Assembly: GCA_032622095.1 (NCBI GenBank)
Contig: CP136066.1
Coordinates: 41,181,835-41,245,834 of the forward strand
Direction of reading: 5' to 3'
Length of the DNA stretch: 64,000 nt
From: Siphonodentalium dalli
Taxonomy: Eukaryota > Mollusca > Scaphopoda > Gadilida > Siphonodentaliidae
This document shows positions 11,230-21,278 of the stretch, piece after piece. Below the pieces are notes generated by a model. It did no database searches, was not told the DNA's origin, and saw only the letters and a list, made by a program, of their open reading frames with translations. Positions within the stretch are counted from its first letter, which is position 1. Each line of letters opens with the position of its first letter. The position numbers and the translations under genes are program-made.

Positions 11230-11952
11230 CAGGGACGTGGCGACAGGGGTTGGTTGGGGTGTCTCGAACCCCCCACCCCGAACTTTGGTATAATTGTCTT
11301 AGCTGTACAGTCATTCATACGTGAGGCAAATCAGGATTCTTTTGACTAATTGTTCCAAATAATGATACGTACAAGCCAGCAAACGCAACAAACAAACAAA
11401 CCGGATTTTAACTAAATACATATACAAACTGACTAACTCGGGGGAGGGGTGTGACCGGTGATCTGTATATATGTTCAACTTGTTTTGGTAGTCATGTTGC
11501 TTTGCCATTACTAATTATTTATTTTTCAGTATAATAACATATGGGAGAGGGGGTACCCTTAAGTGAGTCAGCACTTGTCCTCCAATCCCACTGTCTGTAT
11601 AAACAAATGTATGTGTTATATATCATGTGTTATCTAAATTTGACAAATATTTGAAATAAATATGTTTAAACTAAACTTTGGTACATTTCCAGCAGTTAGA
11701 AATTTCATGCATGACACAACATTAGTTGGACATTAATTTGACACCATATATAGGTTGGAATTGTTCTCATTATTTGATATTTTCAACCAGTAAAAGTTGG
11801 TAATTTTCCAATCTTAGGGTGTGTCAGGTTGGATATTTCCATGGGGGTGCAAATGGAATTCTGCGAACCTGTGAGATTGATGTTCGGGGGGGGGGGGGGG
11901 TGCACCAGTGCAGTTGGCCGGAAATTTGAGGAAACCTCTAGCCACGTCCCTA
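11230..11952. mobile_element. hAT-like non-autonomous element (copy B)
   Basis: It begins CAGGGACGTGGCGACAGGGG at 11230 and ends GCCACGTCCCTA, so the inverted ends match those of the element at 1801-2915. The right interior shares TTGGAATTG and GGAAATTTG-like blocks and a G run near 11886 with copy A. A LINE tail is inserted at 11291-11673. I could not find a clear 8-bp target duplication. Confidence 0.6.
11291..11673 (+). mobile_element. 5'-truncated CR1-group LINE tail
   Basis: A 10-bp perfect target duplication (AACTTTGGTA at 11281-11290 and 11674-11683) brackets the insert. Its 3' end (GGGAGAGGGG..., CTTGTCCTCCAATCCC, AATAAATATGTTTAAAC) matches the 3' tails of the LINEs ending at 20913 and 38700. 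It carries 3' untranslated sequence only, with no reverse transcriptase. Confidence 0.8.
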
Positions 11953-12881
11953 GAACTTGTTCGTGTGGGTACTTTATCAATAAATTGACTGACATGTCCA
12001 CTCTATAGTCCTGAGATCCTAGAATAAGCTTTACATTTTTGTTTGTGCAATTGGGAGACGCAGTTCACGTGCGATCACAAGACCACAACATTAGCTTCAT
12101 GGGCAAAGCTTTATTTCCCAACTAATGCACAGCACGTTGGCCAAAAACTGCCTGTGTTTCTGCACTATACAGAGACTATTGTGCAAAACGACTGCATTTA
12201 ACGAAACAAACCATTTTAAATATGAAATTGCTATAAAACTAGATGGTACATACGTGTATCTGATAATCCATCGATATCACATAATCGTACTATTTCTTGA
12301 ATAAGAAGGAACATATAATAATGACCAAAGTAGAAGACATATCCATGCAGGTTCACGTCAATTCCGTCAATGGTGACGTATCCGCCGAATTTGAAATCGA
12401 CATGCGTTCGGGCGGTATTTTATGGATGGAATTATGAAATGAACTTGATGAAAGTGACAATGAAATTGACAATGATTTGCTTCAAGTTCGCCATCAACCG
12501 AAGTGCTCCCACAGCGTTACTATCAATAACATTATTATTTGGCTAATTTCAGTAATATTCTCCCAGTTTATACACGATAACACAAATTTGTTTCCGCATT
12601 TAAAATTCTTTGATATAGATCGTTTATATTCTGCAATAATTTGTACACATTTATTTATTTATTGTGTTTTTAAACTCCGAGGTGGCGGTTTGTTTACATT
12701 AATTATGAACGTTTGAGTCCGTAATCGGAATCAGAATCTGAATCTGGATTACGACGTAATAACGATTGATTACGATTACGGTCTGTTCGTTCACTGATTC
12801 TGGTCTGTCCGTTTACCGAACCACGTCGCATGGGGTCTAATCCGTAATCTGAATCCAGATTCTCCCACCAAATTACGACTC

Positions 12882-13880
12882 AGGGTCAAATTTCCTATGT
12901 GGGTTGAGAACAATTCCCGCACTAAAAACTTAATGACAGAATGAAGAATCAAAGCGGTTGTTTTGTTGACGATATCCGCAAGCTACTCGTCAAAATTGCT
13001 GTCAAATTTAGAACTCTTGTGTTTGACTTGCCATGTGCGTTTAGACATTTGTGTTGATAAAATAATTGAAAAACCAAACCACACCGCTTCACAATATACT
13101 TCTTTGGTTCTAGTGGGACTTTCCTAACTTAATGTACGAAATTACACACATTTTGTCCAATATATTTTGTGTGCTTAGTGCTTACTAAGGGCAGAATGCT
13201 GCTAAGTTCGCATAGTGTATATATGTATCTTAATGTCGCGGAAGTCCACCAAATGTGGGTGAAATGTCGCTGGTAGCAGCGGTCTTACCGATTCATCAAG
13301 GGAGGTAAACCTGCATGGAGTTTCAAACGACTTGTTACATTATACGACGCGCAAACGTGCACACAATTTGTCTCCTTCGCGCGATCGAACATGAGCCTCA
13401 AAGACAATCAGTCGATTCAGCAGCATTACTTCCGACGTATGTCCTCCACGAGCAGTCTAATTAGTTTACGCATGTGTTGGTAGTCAATAAACCGGATGCT
13501 TTCCCAACTCTTACCGCCGCTACGTCCATCTTATGTCGCTAGCAATCCCATAATGCCGTGCACTCCAGATGACAACGCGTTGGCGGTCTGCTGTTCTCAT
13601 CATTATTAAAGAGCATTTAATCCTCCAGACATATTTAAACCTCAATACTTCCTGTTGGGTACATAATTATATTGATAATACTTCCCGCCGCGAGGGATTT
13701 CATTTGAAATATGACAAAGGACGCAAATGTTGTTATTATTTCACAGCGTTGTTCGGAACATCAATGCAGTGTACAACTTAGAAATTCCAACTGCATATAA
13801 TCTCATATATATTTTAGGCCGTCTGTTTGTGTGTGTGGGGGGGGGGGGTGAGGGTGTGTGCATGTGTGTAAGGGTTTGTA
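12882..13880. other. No recognisable gene
   Basis: About 1 kb of apparently unique sequence. The small open frames at 13569-13948 show no motif. A GT/G-rich low-complexity patch (about 13829-13870) includes an 11-base G run. Confidence 0.5.
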
Positions 13881-13884
13881 TGTA

Positions 13885-14110
13885 TGTGTATTATAGACTT
13901 ATAGACTCGAAAACCACTCGACCAATACGACTCAAATTTGGTGTGTAGGCCTACTTTAATCCCGGGAACAATATGGACGGGTCCAATTTCACGTGCGACC
14001 GTGTCCTTGACCTCGCCAATATACGAGGCCCAATTTCACGTGCGACCGTGTCCTTGACCTTTACATCGCTCATATACGCTCATATAGGCATGTTTCTGGA
14101 CCGATCTTAC
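13885..14110 (+). repeat. Diverged relic related to the Helitron-like family
   Basis: The order of motifs (TAGACTCGAAAACC, a CAAATTTGGTGTGTAGG block, then CACGTGCGACCGTGTCCTTG repeated twice about 50 bp apart) parallels units B and D of the train at 31641-34463, which read CTCGAAA..., AACTTGGTATGTG... and GTGCGACGTGACCTTGACC. It has no clear ends. Confidence 0.45.
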
Positions 14111-14713
14111 ACCATAGTTTGTCCAGACTCGTGGCCAGACTGAGGCGATCACAACGAAATCCCAAAATATCCGGGACGACGTCGGACACATCAGCTATTA
14201 TACACTACATGCATAATTATATACAGCATGCTATTACATTACTCAAAGGTTTCATTAGAGTGCAGGAGGCCGCAATGAAAACAGAGGTTTCTAGAAGGGG
14301 GAAATGCAAGCAATTGTTGTGTACAAAAGAATAAAACCCATGTCCTGTGAACACTAAATTTATGTACTGTGTCAACGCACAATATACACGGGTACATCAT
14401 GCTTGGTACGTGGGTAGGATACCGGGGGTACTATGATAATATGCTGGTATACTAGGAAAGTACCAGGTACACCAATGTTTTAGTAATAATCATGCAAGTA
14501 CTTTGTTCATATGGGCATCCTCGTTGAACCAAACTTACAATTCATCTTGTATCTGGACTAGTGAAATGTTTTCCCGGATAAATTATCCCCTCACCCTGCG
14601 CAGTCTTTCCTCCACCTGTAAAACTGACAACGTCGTGATATGGCATTCTTTCCTTAAACGATCATAAAGCCCGAATATATCTTTGCTATATAAACATATT
14701 ATTATTCTGACAG

Positions 14714-14820
14714 TTATGTGTGGACACACGATGGGAAATCACTGAGTCTTGCCGCTGGGCAGACGATGGAACTCATTCTCAACGGAACTGACGTCATCAT
14801 TGGGGAACCTCACTCTCTAG
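14714..14820 (+). CDS. Candidate internal exon, family unknown
   Basis: A 107-bp stretch is bounded by a good acceptor (a TATTATTATTCTGACAG tract ending at 14713) and a strong donor (TCTCTAG followed by GTAAGTTGAG at 14821). Read with one leading base, it is open for 35 codons without a stop, including WTHDGKSLSLAAG and LILNGTDVIIGEPHS. Composition and periodicity look protein-like. I do not recognise the domain. It could belong to the same gene as the receptor guanylate cyclase exon at 57492, but nothing here proves it. The exon would start in phase 2 and end in phase 1. Confidence 0.4.
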
Positions 14821-15129
14821 GTAAGTTGAGTCAGTGACGTATAGCTAGAGTATCTACGGAGCCCGGGAGGTGACATGTGAACTCTTTTTTTATTTCGTTA
14901 AATCGATATTTTATTTTCAATAGTTTGCGCGATAGCAGATTTCTCATAAATGAGCGTTTGTCATCAACAGAGTTAACTCGTTCGCGCCCGATTACTGACA
15001 TAATTACCATTAATCAGGATCGGAGACAACTAATATTATTGTGCGCGGGAACTCACGTAGTACCATACGGATCCGCAGCAATATTAGTCGCAATCACGTC
15101 AAACACTAGACCCGGGAATATTTACATAT
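14821..15129. other. Intron-like sequence, no gene seen
   Basis: After the candidate donor the sequence is AT-rich with no supported coding region. The 84-codon open frame starting at 14877 has no recognisable features. Confidence 0.45.
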
Positions 15130-15290
15130 AGCTCGTCTGTGTTACACTAAATCCTGTTTGGTGATGGTCAAGTGCCAATTTGGTCACCATTTTTACATCC
15201 CAAGAATGCAGAGAGTGTAACACGAACAGAAAGCATGCGAAAATGAAATTTGAAGAAAAGTTAACCCTTTACCCAACAGAAGGGCCCTGT

Positions 15291-15359
15291 GCCAATGCAT
15301 TCTCTTATATATGCGAGTCGACCATAGGTCGCCTCGCATATATAAGAGAATGCATTGGC
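15291..15359. repeat. 69-bp near-perfect palindrome
   Basis: It starts GCCAATGCATTCTCTTATAT, runs inward through ATGCGAG to a centre around GACCATAGGTC, and then mirrors back to GCCAATG's complement. Only a few central bases fail to pair. The partner at 15437-15505 is its reverse complement with one substitution. The same module recurs near 41713, 41994, 49578, 56464, 56604, 60478 and 60626. Confidence 0.97.
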
Positions 15360-15436
15360 TTAACACATTAAAAATTATAAAATTGTTAAAGAATGTAAGA
15401 ATGTTTTCTTAAAAGTGTTAAAATTTTTTTTTTTAG

Positions 15437-15505
15437 GCCAATGCATTCTCTTATATATGCGAGGCGACCTATGGTCGACACGCATATATAAGAGAATGCA
15501 TTGGC
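15437..15505. repeat. 69-bp palindrome, second copy (reverse complement)
   Basis: Reverse complement of 15291-15359, with one substitution in the right arm near position 15479. The flanking bases continue the inversion, AGGGCCCTGT on the left mirrored by ACAGGGC on the right, so each terminal inverted repeat is itself a hairpin. Confidence 0.95.
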
Positions 15506-16394
15506 ACAGGGCATAACTGTAACTATCACAATGTGGTCAAGGAGTAGGTTCCAATGATATCCATATTTGTATGGTTCTATTGAGACAGACCGAAGATATT
15601 TTAGGCTGTTGAAGCTTTATTTGGCCGGTTTTGGCCGGTTTGTTGGGTAAAGGGTTAAAAGAAAAACGAATAAGAGAAACACCTAACCCGCGAACAATAC
15701 TTTACCATACTAAACAAGAAACGAGCAACAAATATCACCCACTATACAGCTCCTCCGGTACTCTCTCTGACAATAATAACGCATAATTATGCAATCGATG
15801 ATATTGTAAAAGCAAAAAATTTAAACGACAACTTCATTGCGAATGCTACCATTAATGATGCTAAGCACAACCTGCCTAATTTTCGCAGTGCAAACACCAT
15901 GCCAGATTTGGTTCTCACAGAATCCGAGGTTGAAACAGCCATCAAATCCTATAAACTTAACAAAGCCCATGGGCACGAATGGATTAGCGTTAGACTGCTT
16001 CACGAAACAGCTAAATCGCTAGCCCGCCCACTGGTCCTTCTATTTTAGGAAATATATCAATACAGAGAGATCCCCAAAGTCCTGGAAATCCGCAAACGTG
16101 ATCCCGATTTTCAAAAAAGATGATCCCGCTGATGCCAAAAATTACCGACCAATTTCCTTTCTAGCATGTGTACAGCTAACATTTTTAAGAAAGTGGATCG
16201 GAAACAGATTAGTAACTTTTTCATCGAAAATGAACTCTTGTATTTCCATCAATCCGGTTTTCTCTCAGGTCACATGCAGTACAACATACCAACTATTAGA
16301 CCTATATCAAAACCTGTGCCAAACCCTCGATAAAGGACTATTTACATGTTCGATATTCTGTGATATATCCAAAGCTTTTTAAAGGGTTTGTCAC

Positions 16395-16422
16395 GGGGGG
16401 GGGGGGGGGGGGGGGGGGGGGG
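16395..16422 (+). repeat. 28-base G homopolymer
   Basis: An uninterrupted run of 28 G residues lies inside the reverse-transcriptase region of the decayed LINE, just after the SKAF block. Its length may be uncertain because of sequencing slippage. Confidence 0.9.
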
Positions 16423-16654
16423 CTGATACATAAATTGAATGCTTATGGATTAGAAGGAAGACCTTAAATTGGATAGAAGACTACCTAGATAACCGGGTGC
16501 AAAAAAGTCCTAGCCAATGATACATTCTCAAAATATGAGGTCATCCTAGCAGGAGTGCCCCAGGGGTTTATACTGAGACTGTGTTTGTTCCTCGTCTATA
16601 TAAATGATTTTGCAGACGGCATTGAATCGGTAACGAGAAAGTACGCTGATGACA

Positions 16655-19390
16655 TTTTTTTTTTTTAATTTTAGATATCTTTATTAATTCCTTAGATATA
16701 TAAGCCACGTTTTTACATAGCCCATACACACCCACGTGGCAGGGATAAGGGCTTTCTTTTTGTCTGAAATAAAAGGATTATTATTTAAAATTCACATTTT
16801 CTGTACCGGAGATGTATGATTGTGAGTCAACTTTCTATGCTACGGAGATATGTAATAAAAACAGAACTGCATGAGTGTCTGGACCTTGACGAATTATCGC
16901 ACTCGATTTGTTGGCGGAACGCGATACCTCTCGTGCGGGACTGCGTCCCGCACTCGAGGCATCGCTCCGCCAACAAATCTCGTGCTACAATTTCGTCAAA
17001 ACCCAGACACTCATGCGGTTCTATCTATATATTGTACAGATGTTGTTCCATAACGCCCTTATTGGTAATATGGTAGTCTGCTCTACGTCATTGTTGGAAA
17101 ATTAATACAAGTTACAATACACACGGCAAACAATCCCTATATTATTCTAGAACATATATAAACACTATATAGCAGTATATGCCGTATGTATTGGAACCTA
17201 TGTGTATGGCATTGCCCCCACTTTCTGTATAGGCGTGGTATTTTTAAATACTAAATTAGTGACCAAGGAGTTAATACAGAAGAAAACAAATATCAGATGC
17301 TTTGGTGTATCGGGAAGGATGGTGGGCTGCTACGTACGTATAGATAGATAGTTTAGTCAAAGAGGTTGAAGCCCGTGGATGACAAAACCATCTCCATAAT
17401 AATGATCAATACGTTCACATTCATAAGTCCAGTATAGGATCCAATATTGCCCATCTATTAGAATATGTATCATTATCCAGAAAAAAACAATCAACTTTTC
17501 AGTAGTTTGTTGCAAATCTTATGAAGGCTGTCAATGTCGGCTTCTTGGGTATTTTAAATTTGCATCTAAATATGAAATATCTTATAAGCATGAAGGTGAA
17601 ATTGGCGGCATTTCTGGAGGAGTAATACCAAATATTGCTATTTGTTCGGTGATCTTAAAACTCAGCTTTTCTGAAACTTCACTCCAAAAAGAATTTGTAA
17701 CGTTGCATCTCCAAAATAAATGTGTTATAGTTTCATTCTCGCTGTCACAAAAATCACAGAGTTTGGGGGTAGAAAATTTTGATACTAATGAATTTGTACC
17801 TAATATTTTGTGTATTATTTTAAATTGAAACCATATGAGTTTTACCTCAATTTTGCCACAATTGAATGGTGCAGACGCCACCTTATTCCAATTGATGTCA
17901 CTGTAAGCAAACTCAGGCCATTTGTTCGCGAGATAGCTCAAACTAGTGGTAGGTTTGGTACTGTGTCGTAAAAACTGGTGACCCTTATTGTTCATAATTA
18001 TCCTGAATTATTCAGGCATTGTCGGTCTATGTGTTTTGACTATCATTCGTCTTGAGATGTCCAAAGTAGAAAAGTAAGCTTGTATACGTTTTGTTATTCC
18101 AATATAAAAATATAATCTGGATTAAAAGAGAATCTTTTACTAAAATTCACAAAACTTAAAATATTCCCATTTTGGTCAAAAAAATCCAAGAATGTTTGAA
18201 TCCCATTTTCTTCCCACGATTTGATATATATAGTGCAATGGTCTATGGTTATTGATTTATGATACCAGATCGATTTACATAGAACATCTTCTTTACCAAA
18301 AGTTGTAGCTACTTTAGCAGAAAAGGCCATCCAGGCTATAATAACTTCTGACCAAAAGTATATTTTGATATTTTCCTGACTACTCTAGAGATGAAGTCTT
18401 CATTACAAAACTTGAGAGGGATATTTTTTATTTGTGTGATGCATGTGACTAAAAAGCGTGCCGAGAATGAATTCGCTAGCATAATCCTTCTTACCCATGA
18501 AACCTTCATTGATGCTATGTGTGTTTGAATGTCAACCATTTTCAGTCCCCCCTCCGAGTAGTCCATTGTTATTTGTTGTCTCTTAATTTTGTCGGGTTTT
18601 CCATCCCATATATATTTGTACAGAAAAGAGTTAATTTTTTTAATATAATTTTTACTGGGGTTATATATTGACAACAGAAAATGATTCAATTGTGGTATAA
18701 TAAAGGTCTTTATGACAGTTATTTTTCCGATCGGCGTCAATATGCGTCTATTCCACTTTGCAACTAGGTCTTCTATACGCTTATATACTGTCGCATAGTT
18801 TTTATGAAAAATATCGTTTGACGTTAAATCAAAATGGACCCCGAGTAAATTAAAATCGTGCACAACTTCTAAGTTTGGACAACCGGAGGGGGCTATTACA
18901 CTTCCATTCTTAGTTCCAATCCATACAAGCTTTGTTTTACTGTAATTAATTTTTAAACCGGATATAACAGAAAAATTGTTAAGCGATCTAATGCATTGCG
19001 TTAGACTATTACATGAGCCATCTAATAGAAAACATGTATCGTCTGCGTACTGCGTGAGTTTTATTTCTTCGGTGCCTACTTTTATACCTCTAATATAAGG
19101 GTTTTGTCTCACGTGGGATGATAACATTTCTGCACATAAAATAAACAGGTAAGACGAGAGGGGTCACCTTGTCTGCATCCCCTACCGATTCCGAATTTGC
19201 TTGACATACACCCAAATTGCTTGACCGTAGAGAATATATCATGATATAGTATATTCACCCAATTTATGAATGAAGGTCCAAAATTAAAAAGCGACAAAGT
19301 TTTTTGGATAAAATTCCAAGAAATTGTATCAAAAGCTTTTTGAAAATCAATAAGTAGAAGGCATCCTGCCTCATGCACAGCCTCTTTGAC
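16655..19390 (-). pseudogene. Tx1/L1-like LINE, 5'-truncated, opposite strand
   Basis: Reading the minus strand from 19378 down, the reverse transcriptase begins mid-domain with LLLIDFQKAFD and continues with FGIGRGCRQGDP (about 19160). A frameshift near 19140 follows, then QYADDTCFLLDG (about 19040) and a thumb/C-terminal region with YIWDGKPDKIKR and EGGLKMVD (about 18530-18610). A terminal zinc knuckle CDFC...HLFWRC (C-x2-C-x8-H-x4-C) lies at about 17700-17760. These motifs fit the L1/Tx1 group. A 12-base T run at 16655 is its poly-A tail. At least three frame breaks make it a pseudogene. It sits inside the plus-strand LINE between that element's YADD block and the following domain, where about ten codons of the host LINE appear to be missing. 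Confidence 0.85.
16864..17021. repeat. 158-bp hairpin element
   Basis: An almost full-length inverted repeat. The outer arms share GAGTGTCTGG and its complement, then blocks such as CGATTTGTTGGCGGA, closing on a centre TGCGGGACTGCGTCCCGCA. Some mismatches occur mid-arm. It lies in the 3' region of the Tx1/L1-like LINE and could be a foldback MITE inserted there. The open frames over it are shadows. Confidence 0.8.
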
Positions 19391-21062
19391 TTTAATCTAT
19401 ACTTGAACATACTATAAACAGCGATTTAGACAAAATTACAGCGTGGTACAAAAACTGGCTGATCAGCTTTAATCCGACTAAAACAATTGGAATGTCCTTC
19501 TCATTAGTTGCGCCATCGACAGAGAAACAGAACCTCAATTTCTTGGGAAATTCAATCGACTTCGTGGACAGACATAAACAGTTAGGTCTGGAACTCCAAT
19601 CAAATCTCAAATGCGTGCATGGAACGCACACATTGAAGGCTCTGTCAAAAATGTTGCAAGGATACCGAATGATGCAAAAATATGACGCCACGATGCAGCG
19701 CTGAGAGTAGCATAACATCTTAAGAATGGAAGATCTCAACGTCGTCCGATCAAATGTAAACTGAACAGGTAAACCATCGACATTAGTTACAATACATACA
19801 TTTTACCACTATTTGATTATTCAGATGCCATTTGGGAAAATGCCTCGAAATATATGTTAGAGAAGCTTGACCGGCTTCATATCGATGCTGGTCGGATAGT
19901 CAGCGGTATCACCCGTTCTGCTTCGGACAACACGGAATGACAGGAAGTTTGATGGCCTTCACTCAATAAAAGACGTCAAATACATAAATTTCAGACACTC
20001 TATAAAATAATGAATAATTTAGCACCCTCTTATTTATCCACCACACTTCCACCAGTTCACACGAAGTTGCAGACTATAATTGGAGACGCCCCAGTAATTT
20101 TATTCATATTTCTGCAATGCTGAACGCTAACTTGCAACATCCCACGCCCAGCCCCCCCTCGACATTTCTACGTTGGACACGGAAAATACAACACTTTTGA
20201 TTGTCGCCTACGTAATTTGTGTAGTGAACTCCGATCTGATAGGTTCAACAACTCTATCGCTGACAGCCCCGCATGTTCGTGTGGAAACCGGTATGAAGAC
20301 GCACATATCACTATTTCTTCATGTGCCAATTGTACCAACGAGAGTGCTCAGACTTTTCTGAGAAACTAACCCGTGAAAATCTCATAATAAGCAATATTGC
20401 AGAACTCATAATTATGTGGAATACCTCATATCTCTTCCCGAAAAGTATGAAACTATTTTACATCACATAGAAATATATTGCAGCGACTAATGTTATGTGG
20501 CAGTTATCTCACAAATGGACCCCCCCCCCCCAAACGTGCACGTTCTTATTAATTATCCGTATATTGTCCTCCAGAGCGCTACACATAGCCAAAATCAAGT
20601 ACATGTCTACTATTATATTTTACCTCCGAACCTAGAGATAGTACACATGCTAATAGATTATATATTAGCACTCGCTAATCGTACCAAACATTCATAATGT
20701 AGCGACATTGTTTTAAACACAAATCACAACCTCAGGAAGGCAATACAAATTATATACCTCAAAACTGGTCACAATGTATATACGTTTATACAGTCATCTT
20801 GATTACATGTGTGCTATTATATTGTATCGGGAGAGGGGCTTCATTCGTTGTAAAAACTTGTGCACCAATCCCTTTTGTCTATTATGCAAATAAAATATGT
20901 ATCAAGTCAAGTCAACAGGAATTTACAAATTGTTGACCTAATCTGACTTAATCAATAAAAGCGGTCAGCAAAATAATTGGGCGTGGTTGTCAAAGTTTAG
21001 CCGAATTGCATCTGAAGCCAGTTATTTATATCGATCACGTTATCGTAGCTAAGAGTTTAGAA

Positions 21063-21278
21063 ATCTTATATTGGGCCGACTTAATGTGCTGGTGGGATAG
21101 TCTAAAATTATCGGCAGATTTTGTGAAAATAAATAAGAAAAGTTTTTTAGGGGAATATACATCATCAAAAAGCTATATAAATATAAGAAGTGAATGAGTG
21201 TGTGTGTGGTATTGGGGGATACGGCGCTGTGGTTGTTGTGGTATATTGTGTACACCGCTTGTGTGCATTAATTTTCTT
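21063..21278. other. No recognisable gene
   Basis: Short AT-rich stretch between repeat X and the long-inverted-repeat element. The small open frames on both strands lack motifs. Confidence 0.5.

Larger units (their letters stand above)
10845..12881. mobile_element. Inverted-repeat DNA element, copy 1 (interrupted)
   Basis: The ends pair as imperfect inverted repeats: GAGTCGTTATTTCTTGAGAA at 10845 and its diverged complement ending ...AAATTACGACTC at 12881. Inside the ends are runs of GATTCAGAATC-type motifs. Two interior blocks (about 10920-11060 and 12385-12720) match the second copy at 43237-49040. The two copies can therefore be lined up, and sequence present in only one is an insertion. 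This copy carries about 1.3 kb of extra sequence between the blocks, including a hAT-like element. No transposase frame is visible. Confidence 0.6.
15265..15654. mobile_element. piggyBac-like MITE with paired palindromes, copy 1
   Basis: TTAA target sites (15261-15264 and 15655-15658) bracket inverted ends CCCTTTACCCAACA and TGTTGGGTAAAGGG. A TTAA target and CCCTTT-type ends are hallmarks of the piggyBac superfamily. The 390-bp body has no coding capacity. It holds two 69-bp palindromes (15291-15359 and 15437-15505) separated by an AT-rich spacer, then about 150 bp that includes the direct repeat TTGGCCGGTT. It lies within the 5' part of the decayed LINE. Confidence 0.85.
15230..20913 (+). 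pseudogene. CR1/Jockey-group LINE, 5'-truncated and disrupted
   Basis: Translation in shifting frames gives reverse-transcriptase blocks in the right order: an NKAHGH block (about 15950), PIFKK..NYRPISFL (about 16105-16160), HQSGFLSGH (about 16250), IFCDISKAF (about 16350), GVPQG (about 16553) and YADD (about 16640). After the inserted Tx1/L1-like LINE come a WYKNWLISFNPTKT block (about 19440) and the 3' tail GGGAGAGGGG...AATCCC at 20829. The flanking 5-bp AACAG (15225-15229 and 20914-20918) is a plausible target duplication. Many stops and frameshifts and a 28-base G run at 16395 show it is dead. The closest relative in this window is the LINE at 36340-38700. Confidence 0.8.
15130..21062. 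mobile_element. Dispersed repeat X, copy 1, split by a LINE
   Basis: Segments 15130-15229 and 20914-21062 together match the uninterrupted copy at 57722-57955: GTCTGTGTTACA..., AATCCTGTT.GGTGAT, GTAACACGAACA, then ACAAATTGTTGACCTAATC, AATAATTGG and GAAGCCAG.TTATTTAT.TCGATCAC. Everything between 15230 and 20913 is therefore an insertion. The superfamily of X is unknown. Confidence 0.7.

Noticed and set aside
15837..16003. Short frames on both strands over the first LINE
   Set aside because: These are fragments or shadows of the decayed reverse transcriptase, not separate genes.
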